Shown here: positions 55,185 to 62,674 of the stretch, in pieces
How the letters are laid out: each line of letters starts with the position of its first letter
Numbering within the stretch: the stretch's first letter is position 1
Assembly (NCBI GenBank): GCA_963792885.1
Contig: CAWBXX010000002.1
Location: 930,001-994,000 of the forward strand
Reading direction: 5' to 3'
DNA: 64,000 nt
Source of the DNA: DASWJZ01 sp963792885
GTDB taxonomy: Bacteria; Pseudomonadota; Alphaproteobacteria; Rhizobiales; Afifellaceae
The notes under the pieces: model-generated
Told to the model about the DNA's origin: nothing
Seen by the model: the letters and a program-made list of their open reading frames with translations, nothing else
The model's database searches: none
Translations under genes and position numbers: made by a program

Positions 55185-55329
55185 CCCGGATGCGCGGCCG
55201 ATCCTCACTCCGGAGCAGGCGAGGCGACGCCGCCGGCGATCGGTGGCGCTCGCTCTGCTTCTCGCTTTCCTCGTCGTTCTCTTCTACGTGCTCGCGCTGG
55301 TGCGCGGACCCGGCGTCCTTCACAATTGA
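55177..55329 (+). CDS. coxF: CoxF-like small membrane protein
   Basis: A 50-residue gene. The GTG at 55177 overlaps the ctaB stop by 8 nt. The protein (VADPDARPILTPEQARRRRR..., then a single helix SVALALLLAFLVVLFYVLAL) matches the pattern of the tiny protein encoded between ctaB and ctaG in Hyphomicrobiales (PILTPEQ, Arg cluster, one helix). It is probably an inner-membrane accessory of oxidase assembly, with N-terminus in the cytoplasm. The role is inferred from position. Confidence 0.8.
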   Translation: MADPDARPILTPEQARRRRRRSVALALLLAFLVVLFYVLALVRGPGVLHN

Positions 55330-55350
55330 CGAGCGCGAGCGGCGACCCGC

Positions 55351-55950
55351 ATGAGCAAGCCCAAGAAATCCGCAGGCAACTTCGCGCTCGCCGTGGGACT
55401 GCTATCTGTTTCGTTCGGGATGGTGGGCGCCTCGTTCGCCGCCGTGCCCCTCTATCGCATCTTCTGCGCGGCGACCGGCTTTGCCGGCACGCCGGTGCGC
55501 GCGAATACAGGCGCGGACCACACGCTCGAGCGCACGATCGTCGTGCGCTTCGACGGGAACGTCGCCGGCGTGCCGTGGAAGTTCAAGCCGGAGACCCCGC
55601 AGGTCTCGGTGAAGCTTGGCGAGACAAAGCTGATCAACTTCGTTGCCGTGAACACCGGCTCGACCGAGGTGACGGGAACCGCGACCTTCAACGTCCAGCC
55701 CGACATCGCCGGGGCCTATTTCAACAAGATTCAGTGCTTCTGCTTCACCGAGCAGACGCTTGAGCCCGGCCAGAAGGTGGAGATGCCGGTGCAGTTCTTC
55801 GTCTCGCCCGACCTTGCCGACGATCCCGAGCTTGCCGGCACGCGGGCGATCACGCTTTCCTATACGTTCTTCCCGGCTGCCGATCAGGCGAAGTCGGAGA
55901 GACAACCGGTCGCGCGGACCGAGCGCGACGCTAGTGCTGAAAACCTCTAG
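55351..55950 (+). CDS. ctaG: Cytochrome c oxidase assembly protein CtaG/Cox11
   Basis: 199-residue copper chaperone delivering Cu to the CuB site of subunit I. One N-terminal membrane anchor (FALAVGLLSVSFGMVGASFA) is followed by PLYRIFCAATGFAGTPVRAN and a beta-sandwich carrying the copper-binding CFCF in FNKIQCFCFTEQTLEPGQKV. Length and motifs are those of Cox11. It lies 21 nt after coxF and 53 nt before ctaE. Confidence 0.96.
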   Translation: MSKPKKSAGNFALAVGLLSVSFGMVGASFAAVPLYRIFCAATGFAGTPVRANTGADHTLERTIVVRFDGNVAGVPWKFKPETPQVSVKLGETKLINFVAVNTGSTEVTGTATFNVQPDIAGAYFNKIQCFCFTEQTLEPGQKVEMPVQFFVSPDLADDPELAGTRAITLSYTFFPAADQAKSERQPVARTERDASAENL

Positions 55951-56003
55951 AAGAACGCGGCCCGGCGGCAGCCGGATCGCGTACGGAAAAGAACGGGACG
56001 ATC

Positions 56004-56840
56004 ATGGCTGAGGCGCACGCAAAGCACCACGACTACCACCTCGTCGATCCGAGCCCGTGGCCGATCATCGGCGCCGTCTCGGCGCTCGCCCTTGCGCTCG
56101 GCTTCATCTCCGCCATGCACGGCGCGAGCTATTGGTGGGCGCTGCCCGGCGCGCTCGGCGTGCTCTATACGATGTTCGGCTGGTGGACCGACGTGATCCG
56201 CGAGGCCAACACCGGCTATCACACGCCCGTCGTCCAGCTTCATCTCCGTTACGGCATGATCATGTTCATCGCCTCGGAGGTGATGTTCTTCGTCGCTTGG
56301 TTCTGGGCTTTCTTCGACGCCAGCCTCTTCGCTGGCGAAGCAGCGCAATATTCGCGCGTCGACGTTACGGGCGGGCATTGGCCGCCGGCCGGCCTCGAAG
56401 TGCTCGACCCGTGGCACCTGCCGCTCGTCAACACGCTGATCCTTTTGACCTCCGGCACGACGGTGACCTGGGCGCACCACGCGCTTCTTCAGAATGACCG
56501 CAAGGGGCTGAAATGGGGCCTCGCGCTGACCATCGTGCTCGGCATCATGTTCACCTCGATCCAGGCATACGAGTACATCCACGCACCGTTCGAATTTAAG
56601 AACAACATCTACGGCGCCACCTTCTTCATGGCGACTGGCTTCCATGGCTTCCACGTGATCATCGGCACGATCTTCCTGTGCGTATGTTTGGTGCGTGTGT
56701 TCCTCGGCCAGTTCACGCCGCAGCAGCATTTCGGGTTCGAGGCGGCTGCCTGGTACTGGCACTTCGTCGACGTGGTCTGGCTCTTCCTCTTCACCTGCAT
56801 CTATGTCTGGGGGAATTCCGGCGGCATCTACGCCGGCTAG
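56004..56840 (+). CDS. ctaE: Cytochrome c oxidase subunit III
   Basis: 278-residue membrane subunit of the aa3 oxidase with seven helices. Typical segments are HDYHLVDPSPWPIIGAVSAL, MIMFIASEVMFFVAWFWAFF (with the conserved Glu) and ATGFHGFHVIIGTIFLCVCL, ending WYWHFVDVVWLFLFTCIYVW. It stabilises the core and aids proton uptake. It is followed after 46 nt by DUF983. Confidence 0.97.
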   Translation: MAEAHAKHHDYHLVDPSPWPIIGAVSALALALGFISAMHGASYWWALPGALGVLYTMFGWWTDVIREANTGYHTPVVQLHLRYGMIMFIASEVMFFVAWFWAFFDASLFAGEAAQYSRVDVTGGHWPPAGLEVLDPWHLPLVNTLILLTSGTTVTWAHHALLQNDRKGLKWGLALTIVLGIMFTSIQAYEYIHAPFEFKNNIYGATFFMATGFHGFHVIIGTIFLCVCLVRVFLGQFTPQQHFGFEAAAWYWHFVDVVWLFLFTCIYVWGNSGGIYAG

Positions 56841-56886
56841 CCTCGAACGGCGTCCGGCCCGCCGGCCGGTCCCGCCCAGGAGACAA

Positions 56887-57267
56887 ATGAGCGAGGACAA
56901 GGCTCTCTACGCGCCGCAGAACCCGATCTCCGCCGGAATGCGCGGTCGCTGCCCGCGCTGTGGCGAGGGGCGGCTCTTCTCAGGCTTCCTGACGCTCAAC
57001 CCGCGCTGCGCCGCCTGCGGACTTGATTTCTCCTTCGCCGATTCCGCAGACGGCCCCGCCGTTTTCGTCATCCTGATCGTCGGCTTCATCATTGCGGGCG
57101 CAGCACTCCTGACGGAGGTCGCCTACAGTCCGCCGATCTGGGTGCATTTCGTGCTGTGGGTGCCGCTCGTGCTGATCCTCTGCCTCGGCACGCTCCGGCC
57201 CCTGAAGGGCATCCTGATCGCGCTGCAATATCATCACAAGGCGGAAGAGGGCCGCCTCGGTCGTTGA
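56887..57267 (+). CDS. DUF983 zinc-ribbon membrane protein
   Basis: 126-residue protein; AGGAGAC precedes the ATG at 56887. Two CxxC pairs (GRCPRCGEGRLF and PRCAACGLDFSF) form a predicted zinc ribbon, followed by two membrane helices (VFVILIVGFIIAGAALLTEV; VHFVLWVPLVLILCLGTLRP). DUF983 members are regularly found between coxC and SURF1, so a part in oxidase biogenesis is likely but undefined. Its stop overlaps the TTG start of the SURF1 gene. Confidence 0.9.
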   Translation: MSEDKALYAPQNPISAGMRGRCPRCGEGRLFSGFLTLNPRCAACGLDFSFADSADGPAVFVILIVGFIIAGAALLTEVAYSPPIWVHFVLWVPLVLILCLGTLRPLKGILIALQYHHKAEEGRLGR

Positions 57268-58058
57268 AGGAGACGCGCCCGCGCGGCCTCGCCGGTCTTA
57301 TCCTTCCGGCGATCCTGATGCTTGCCGCCGTCGCGATCCTCGTCTCGCTCGGCAACTGGCAGGTCCGCCGGCTTGCTTGGAAGGAAAACCTGATCGCCGC
57401 TGCGACCGAGCGCCCGCGTGAAGCAGTGCGCGACCTGCCGACGCCTTCCGCCTGGGGCACACTCGATCCGGCAGGCGGCGACGGCTATCGGCCCTTTCGC
57501 CTGACTGGCCGTTTCCTCCACGACAAGGAGGTGCGGGTCTTCACCAGCATCCCCGATCCGCGCGGAAGCTACGGCGGGCCAGGCTATTGGATAGTGACGC
57601 CCTTCGCACTGGCGGACGGTGGGACGGTGCTCGTCAATCGCGGCTTCGCGCCGGAGGAGAAGAGCCTTCCCGGCGCGCGCGGCGAGACGCGTGTCAGCGA
57701 TCCGGTGACGGTGACCGGCCTCATGCGCCCGGACGAGACGCGCTCCTACTTCACCCCCGACGACCGGCCGGACCAGAACATGTTCTTCGCCCGAAACGTT
57801 GCCGCCATCTCCGCCGCAAGGAACCTTTCGCCGCCGGTCGCTCCCTTCACCATCGACCTCGTCGCATCGGAGACGCCTCCCGGCGGCCTCCCGCAGGCCG
57901 GCGAGACGCGCATCTCGTTCCCCAACAACCACCTTCAATATGCGTTGACCTGGTACGGCCTGGCTGCGGCGCTTCTGGCGGTTTTCGGGACTTTTGCATG
58001 GCGCCGGCTGAATGAGCGTCGAGATGCGCGCTTGACGCCGCCCCGGCGTGTTCACTAA
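57264..58058 (+). CDS. SURF1-family cytochrome oxidase biogenesis protein
   Basis: 264-residue protein of the SURF1/Shy1 family, which helps insert haem a into subunit I. It has one helix at each end: AGLILPAILMLAAVAILVSL (N) and YALTWYGLAAALLAVFGTFA (C). Conserved patches are LGNWQVRRLAWKENLI, FRLTGRFLHDKEV and GTVLVNRGFAPEE. The start is taken as the TTG at 57264, overlapping the DUF983 stop; the frame is open further upstream but that part is only the shadow of DUF983. Confidence 0.92.
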   Translation: MKETRPRGLAGLILPAILMLAAVAILVSLGNWQVRRLAWKENLIAAATERPREAVRDLPTPSAWGTLDPAGGDGYRPFRLTGRFLHDKEVRVFTSIPDPRGSYGGPGYWIVTPFALADGGTVLVNRGFAPEEKSLPGARGETRVSDPVTVTGLMRPDETRSYFTPDDRPDQNMFFARNVAAISAARNLSPPVAPFTIDLVASETPPGGLPQAGETRISFPNNHLQYALTWYGLAAALLAVFGTFAWRRLNERRDARLTPPRRVH

Positions 58059-58069
58059 CTGCGCATCAG

Positions 58070-59026
58070 ATGCCCGGCCCCAAGCTTCACATTCTTCTCT
58101 GCGCCCCGCGCGGCTTCTGCGCGGGCGTGGAGCGTGCCATCCAGGTTGTGGAGGAGGCACTGGAGCGGTTCGGCGCCCCCGTCTACGTCCGCCACGAGAT
58201 CGTCCACAACCGCTACGTGGTCGAGAGCCTTAAGGCGAAGGGCGCCGTCTTCGTCGAGGAGCTTGAAGAGATTCCGGAGGCCAACCGGCCGGTGGTCTTT
58301 TCCGCGCACGGGGTCTCGAAGAAGGTGCGCGAGGACGCCGCGGGCCGCAACATCTCCGTGCTCGACGCGACCTGTCCGCTTGTCTCGAAGGTCCACAAGG
58401 AAGCGATTCTGCACGCCCGCCGCGGCCACGAGATCGTGCTCGTCGGGCACGCCGGCCACCCCGAGGTGGAAGGCACGATGGGTCAGCTTCCGCCCGGTAC
58501 CATCAATCTCGTCGAGACGGCCGAGGATGCGCGCACGTTCCAGCCGCGCACGCCCGACAATCTCGCCTGGATCACGCAGACCACGCTCTCCGTCGACGAC
58601 ACGTCGGAGATCGTCGCCGTCCTGAAGGAGCGCTTCCCCAATATCAGGGGGCCGCACAAGGACGATATCTGCTACGCGACGACGAACCGCCAGGAAGCTG
58701 TGAAGCGCGTCGCGCCGGTCGTCGACCGCATGCTTGTCGTCGGCGCTCCGAACTCGTCCAACTCGCAGCGGCTGGTCGAGGTCGCCGAGCGCGCCGGCTG
58801 TCCGCGCGCAGTCCTGATCCAGCGCGCTTCCGAGATCGACTGGTCGGTGTTCGAGGGTGCCGAGCGCATCGGCGTGACCGCCGGAGCCTCCGCGCCGGAG
58901 GTGATCGTCGAGGAGGTGCTCGACGCCTTCGGCGCCCGCTTCGACATGGAAGTCGAGCTTGTCCGCACTGCCGAGGAGAGCATCGTGTTCTCGCTTCCGA
59001 GGCAGCTTCGCGACGCCGCGGCTTGA
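58070..59026 (+). CDS. ispH: 4-hydroxy-3-methylbut-2-enyl diphosphate reductase
   Basis: 318-residue Fe-S reductase, last step of the MEP isoprenoid pathway, giving IPP and DMAPP. The three cluster Cys are in CAPRGFCAGVERAIQVV, DATCPLVSKVHKEAI and DDICYATTNRQEAVKRV. The substrate-binding SAHGVSKKVREDA and the catalytic Glu region EGTMGQLPPG are present. It is 11 nt after SURF1, and isoprenoid supply fits the prenylation enzymes CtaB and UbiA encoded in this window. Confidence 0.97.
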   Translation: MPGPKLHILLCAPRGFCAGVERAIQVVEEALERFGAPVYVRHEIVHNRYVVESLKAKGAVFVEELEEIPEANRPVVFSAHGVSKKVREDAAGRNISVLDATCPLVSKVHKEAILHARRGHEIVLVGHAGHPEVEGTMGQLPPGTINLVETAEDARTFQPRTPDNLAWITQTTLSVDDTSEIVAVLKERFPNIRGPHKDDICYATTNRQEAVKRVAPVVDRMLVVGAPNSSNSQRLVEVAERAGCPRAVLIQRASEIDWSVFEGAERIGVTAGASAPEVIVEEVLDAFGARFDMEVELVRTAEESIVFSLPRQLRDAAA

Positions 59027-59029
59027 GAG

Positions 59030-59133
59030 GCATGATCCCGAAAAGTGGGAGCCGGCTTTCGGGTCAGATCATGCTGAGGCAAAGAGATGGAGCCCGCCTT
59101 CCGACCCGGTCGGATTGGGTGAGGTCCTAGAAC
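59030..59133. repeat. RIME-like intergenic mosaic repeat
   Basis: GCATGATC...CCCGAAAAG...CTTTCGGG...GATCATGC (59030-59074) is a large palindrome of the type widely scattered in Rhizobium-related genomes as RIME elements. A second module follows with TCCGACC-C-GGTCGGA (59100-59114). It fills nearly all of the 119-nt ispH-thrB gap and may affect mRNA stability between the two genes. Confidence 0.75.
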
Positions 59134-59145
59134 AGGCTCTTCTTC

Positions 59146-60111
59146 ATGGCCGTCTACACCGATGTCGGCGACGCCGACCTCGAAGAGCTGCTCAGGGCCT
59201 ACGATCTCGGCACCATCCTCTCCTTCAAGGGGATCGCGGAAGGTGTCGAGAACTCGAACTTCCTGCTTCGCGCCGAGTCCGGTATCTACATCCTGACCCT
59301 TTACGAGAAGCGCGTGGCGGAGGGGGACCTGCCGTTCTTCCTCGGCCTGATGGAGCATCTGGCGGAGCGCGGGATCCGTTGCCCGCTTCCCGTGCGCGGC
59401 CGCGATGGCAAGGCGCTTCGCCGCGTCGCCGGCCGGCCGGCGGCGCTGATCAGCTTCCTGGAGGGGATGTGGGTGCGCCGCCCGCAGGCGCATCATTGCG
59501 CCGCAGTCGGCCGCGCGCTCGCAGAGATGCACGAAGCCGGACGCGATTTCCCGCTCCGGCGCGAGAACGCGCTCTCCTCAGCCGGCTGGCGCCCGCTCTT
59601 CGAGATGTCGAAGGAGCATGCCGACACGGTCGAGCTAGGCCTTGCTGCGTTCGTTGAGAAAGAGCTGTTCCGGCTTGAAGCCGAGTGGCCGGTAGGGCTC
59701 CCGGACGGCGTCATCCACGCCGACCTCTTCCCGGACAACGTTTTCTTTCTGAAGGGGAAGCTCTCCGGCCTGATCGATTTCTATTTCGCCTGCAATGACG
59801 TTCTCGCCTACGACCTCGCGGTCTGCCTGAACGCCTGGTGCTTCGAGCCGGATTGCGCCTTCAACATCACCAAGGGGCGGGCGCTGATCCAGGCTTATTC
59901 CGCAGTGCGCCCTCTCGAAGCCGCCGAGCGTGAGGCGCTTCCGCTTCTTGCGCGCGGCGCGGCGCTCCGCTTCCTGCTGACGCGCCTCTACGACTGGCTG
60001 ACGGTTCCCGCCGGCGCGCTCGTCACGCCCAAGGATCCGCGCGAATATCTGCGCAAGCTCCGCTTCCATCTGAAGGTGAAGAGCGCCGCCGATTATGGGG
60101 TGCCGGTATGA
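59146..60111 (+). CDS. thrB: Homoserine kinase (APH-fold type)
   Basis: 321-residue kinase phosphorylating homoserine for threonine synthesis, of the aminoglycoside-phosphotransferase-like ThrB class usual in Alphaproteobacteria. Marks are GIAEGVENSNFLLRAESGIY, the catalytic loop GVIHADLFPDNVFFLKGKLS and the metal-binding LIDFYFACNDVLAYDLAVCL. It overlaps rnhA by 4 nt (ATGA). Confidence 0.95.
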   Translation: MAVYTDVGDADLEELLRAYDLGTILSFKGIAEGVENSNFLLRAESGIYILTLYEKRVAEGDLPFFLGLMEHLAERGIRCPLPVRGRDGKALRRVAGRPAALISFLEGMWVRRPQAHHCAAVGRALAEMHEAGRDFPLRRENALSSAGWRPLFEMSKEHADTVELGLAAFVEKELFRLEAEWPVGLPDGVIHADLFPDNVFFLKGKLSGLIDFYFACNDVLAYDLAVCLNAWCFEPDCAFNITKGRALIQAYSAVRPLEAAEREALPLLARGAALRFLLTRLYDWLTVPAGALVTPKDPREYLRKLRFHLKVKSAADYGVPV

Positions 60112-60566
60112 CGAGGGGTGCCAAACGGGTCGTCGTCCATACCGACGGCGCCTGCTCCGGCAATCCGGGGCCTGGCGGCTGGGCTGCGATCCTCGAAAGC
60201 GATGGACGCGAGAAGGAGCTGTTCGGCGGCGCACCTGCGACCACGAACAACCGCATGGAGCTGACCGCTGCCATCGAGGCGCTGAAGGCTCTGAAAGGAT
60301 CGCTGACGGTCGAGCTTCACACCGACTCGGAATATCTGCGGAACGGAATCACCAAATGGATTCACGGCTGGAAGCGGAACGGCTGGAAGACCTCCGACAG
60401 AAAGCCCGTGAAGAACGCCGACCTCTGGCAGGAGCTTGAGAGGCTTGCCGAGAGCCACGAGATCGACTGGCGCTGGGTGCGTGGCCATTCCGGCCACGAT
60501 TTGAATGAGCGCGCCGACGCGCTCGCCCGCCAGGGCATGGCGCCTTTCCTGAGCAAGGGGCGCTGA
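60108..60566 (+). CDS. rnhA: Ribonuclease HI
   Basis: 152-residue endonuclease cutting RNA in RNA-DNA hybrids. The four acidic catalytic residues are visible: Asp13 (VHTDGACSGNPGPGG), Glu51 (TNNRMELTAAIEAL), Asp73 (ELHTDSEYLRNGI) and Asp137 (NERADALARQG). The basic handle region KWIHGWKRNGWKTSDRKPVK is present. It is the last gene of the long plus-strand run that begins at ctaC. Confidence 0.97.
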   Translation: MTRGAKRVVVHTDGACSGNPGPGGWAAILESDGREKELFGGAPATTNNRMELTAAIEALKALKGSLTVELHTDSEYLRNGITKWIHGWKRNGWKTSDRKPVKNADLWQELERLAESHEIDWRWVRGHSGHDLNERADALARQGMAPFLSKGR

Positions 60567-60586
60567 GGGGCGCACCCGACACACAC

Positions 60587-60602
60587 CCGAGGGCACGCTC
60601 GG
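60587..60602. terminator. Weak hairpin between rnhA and the peroxiredoxin gene
   Basis: CCGAG-GGCACG-CTCGG in the 37-nt gap between two convergent genes; short stem and no U tract. Confidence 0.3.
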
Positions 60603-60603
60603 C

Positions 60604-61089
60604 CTAAAGCTTCTCCAGCACCTGTGCGGCGGAGCTTACCGCGGTCGATCCACCGGTGTCCTCCACCGCGACCATCGTCACCACGCCGTCGTCGACGATC
60701 ATGGCGAAGCGCCGCGCCCGTGTGCCCATGCCCGTCCCTGAGCCGTCGAAGGAAAGGCCCGTCTGCGTGATGAGCTCCAAATTTCCGTCGGAGACGAAGC
60801 GCACCTTGCCTTTGGCTCCGGTCGCCTCCGCCCAGGCACGAAGCACGTGCGTATCGTTGGTCGAAAGCACGACGATCTCGTCGACGCCTCTCGCGAGAAT
60901 CGCATCGCGGTTCTCGATGAAGCCCGGAAGGTGGCGCTGATGGCAGGTCGGCGTGAAGGCGCCGGGCATGCCGACAAGCACGACCTTACGGCCCGAGAAG
61001 AGGTCTTCGCTTGAGAGCTTGTCCGGTCCTCTTTCTCCCGGCTCGAACAGGCCGGCATGCGGCATGCGATCGCCGACGGAAATAGTCAT
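60604..61089 (-). CDS. Peroxiredoxin, Prx5/AhpE-like
   Basis: 161-residue thiol peroxidase. The peroxidatic Cys49 is in VGMPGAFTPTCHQRHLPGFI, the Prx5-class signature. It contains no other Cys, so a resolving thiol must come from glutathione or another protein. It begins MTISVGDRMPHAGLFEPGER. Likely cytoplasmic, reducing H2O2 and alkyl hydroperoxides. It is convergent with rnhA and 48 nt downstream of the DsbD-like gene on the same strand. Confidence 0.93.
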   Translation of the reverse strand: MTISVGDRMPHAGLFEPGERGPDKLSSEDLFSGRKVVLVGMPGAFTPTCHQRHLPGFIENRDAILARGVDEIVVLSTNDTHVLRAWAEATGAKGKVRFVSDGNLELITQTGLSFDGSGTGMGTRARRFAMIVDDGVVTMVAVEDTGGSTAVSSAAQVLEKL

Positions 61090-61137
61090 CGAATTCTCCT
61101 TGGGATGGACAGCGTGTGGAGCGAGTGGGAGGCCCGG

Positions 61138-61940
61138 TCAGCGGATTTCGATCGCCTTCTCTATCGCCTCGCCGCCGGAGACGGCGACGAGAGTGAACGT
61201 CTGGCCGTCAAGCTTCGCGCCCTCCGGCTTCCCGGCGAGCGACAGCCTGTAGCGCGAGACGCCATCGGCTCGCTCCACGAACACCGGCTGGCCGATGAAC
61301 CAGCCCTCCGGCGGATCGGCGAAAAGATCCGTGTAGGACGAACTCGGGCATGCGCACGTCGATCAGGAGCCCGTTCCCTTGCGCCTTCACCGATTCGATG
61401 TCGAAACGTCCGGGCTCGGGCGCACGCGGAACGCGCGGCTCGAAGTCCTGGATGCGCGCCGCGGCGAGCGGATCAGGCTTAGGCGACAATGCCACCTCGG
61501 CGCTGGCTCGGGTCGGTATGCAAACGTCGCTGCAGACGCCGAACTTCGCTTCGACGCGCAGCATCACAGGCTTTCCGGCATCGCGCGGCTTCGACCGAGA
61601 GCGGAAAAACGACGGTGTCGGTGTAGACAAGCGAGACGCTCGCCCCGTCGTCATGTCGCGTCGGCGCAGGATAGCGCACCGTGACGTCGCCGACATTTTC
61701 CGAGCCGGAGAAGTCGAACACCGGCGGCACGCCGGCCTCGCCGGGATTGCGCCAGTAGGTGTACCATCCGGGCTCGAGCTCGATCTCGATCCCGGCCGCA
61801 ATTCGGCCCTCCGCCGGCTCAGTGAGAAGAAGGCGGAGCCGCGCCTCGTCCGCGTCCACCCAGTCCGAATGGGCGGCGAGCGCCGCCGTCGGCACGGCGA
61901 GGCCAGCGAGAATAAGGATGCGGATCGCTATTGCGGCCAT
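61138..61940 (-). CDS. DsbD N-terminal-like periplasmic protein, frame broken twice
   Basis: Begins at 61940 with a signal peptide (MAAIAIRILILAGLAVPTAA). The first part has IEIELEPGWYTYWRNPGEAG, typical of the DsbD N-terminal (thiol reductase, Pfam DsbC-like corrector) family. The conserved KFGVCSDVCIPTRASAEVAL with a CxxxC pair is in the next frame, and the final GWFIGQPVFVERADGVSRYR and AIEKAIEIR in yet another. One extra base near 61,583-61,589 and another near 61,330 explain both shifts. The restored protein would be about 266 residues. It has no membrane or thioredoxin domain of full DsbD, as is common for this family in Hyphomicrobiales. Confidence 0.8.
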
Positions 61941-62044
61941 GGATTTCGACCCTAGCTTTACGGGAACAGGCGCGCCATGGCGGCCGGGCGCGGCCGAACC
62001 CTCAACGCCTATCCAACTCCGGGCAGGATTGGTAGCATTTGCGA

Positions 62045-62644
62045 ATGAAGATGCGCACGCGGCCTGAGGGCTTTCTTGACGGACAGCTCCTGATTGCCAT
62101 GCCCAGCATGGCGGACAAGCGGTTCGCCCGCTCCGTGGTCTATATCTGCGCACATTCCGGCGACGGTGCCATGGGCATCGTCATCAACAAGCTGGCAACT
62201 GAAGTGACGTTTCGTGACCTCCTGGTCCAGCTCGATATCGTGCAGCCGGGAAACGAGCCGGACCTCCCGGGCGGTGTCGATAACGTGCGCGTTCATCGCG
62301 GCGGCCCGGTAGAGACGGGCAGGGGCTTCGTGCTCCATTCCTCCGATTTTTTCATCGAGAACGCCACGCTTCCGATCGCAGACGGCGTCTGCCTGACGGC
62401 GACGCTGGAGATTCTGCGCGCCATCTCCGAGGGCCGCGGGCCCGATCGCGCGCTGCTTGCACTTGGTTATGCCGGCTGGAGGCCTGGGCAGCTTGAGTTC
62501 GAGATTCAGTCGAACGGATGGCTGCACAGCCAGGCCGATGGCGGCATCCTTTTCGACGATGACATCGATGCCAAATACGACCGTGCGCTCGCCAAGATCG
62601 GCGTCGAACCCGCGATGCTGTCGATCGAGGCGGGCCACGCTTAG
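62045..62644 (+). CDS. YqgE/AlgH family protein (DUF179)
   Basis: 199-residue protein. The family marks are FLDGQLLIAMPSMADKRFAR, VVYICAHSGDGAMGIVINKL, VHRGGPVETGRGFVLHSSDF and LALGYAGWRPGQLEFEIQSN. The ATG at 62045 is used; an ATG two codons later and a TTG two codons earlier are also possible. The biochemical role of YqgE is unsettled. It is divergent from the DsbD-like gene and convergent with the EAL gene. Confidence 0.92.
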   Translation: MKMRTRPEGFLDGQLLIAMPSMADKRFARSVVYICAHSGDGAMGIVINKLATEVTFRDLLVQLDIVQPGNEPDLPGGVDNVRVHRGGPVETGRGFVLHSSDFFIENATLPIADGVCLTATLEILRAISEGRGPDRALLALGYAGWRPGQLEFEIQSNGWLHSQADGGILFDDDIDAKYDRALAKIGVEPAMLSIEAGHA

Positions 62645-62674
62645 AGCAGAGGACTGCTCGAGTGCGAGGTCGCG

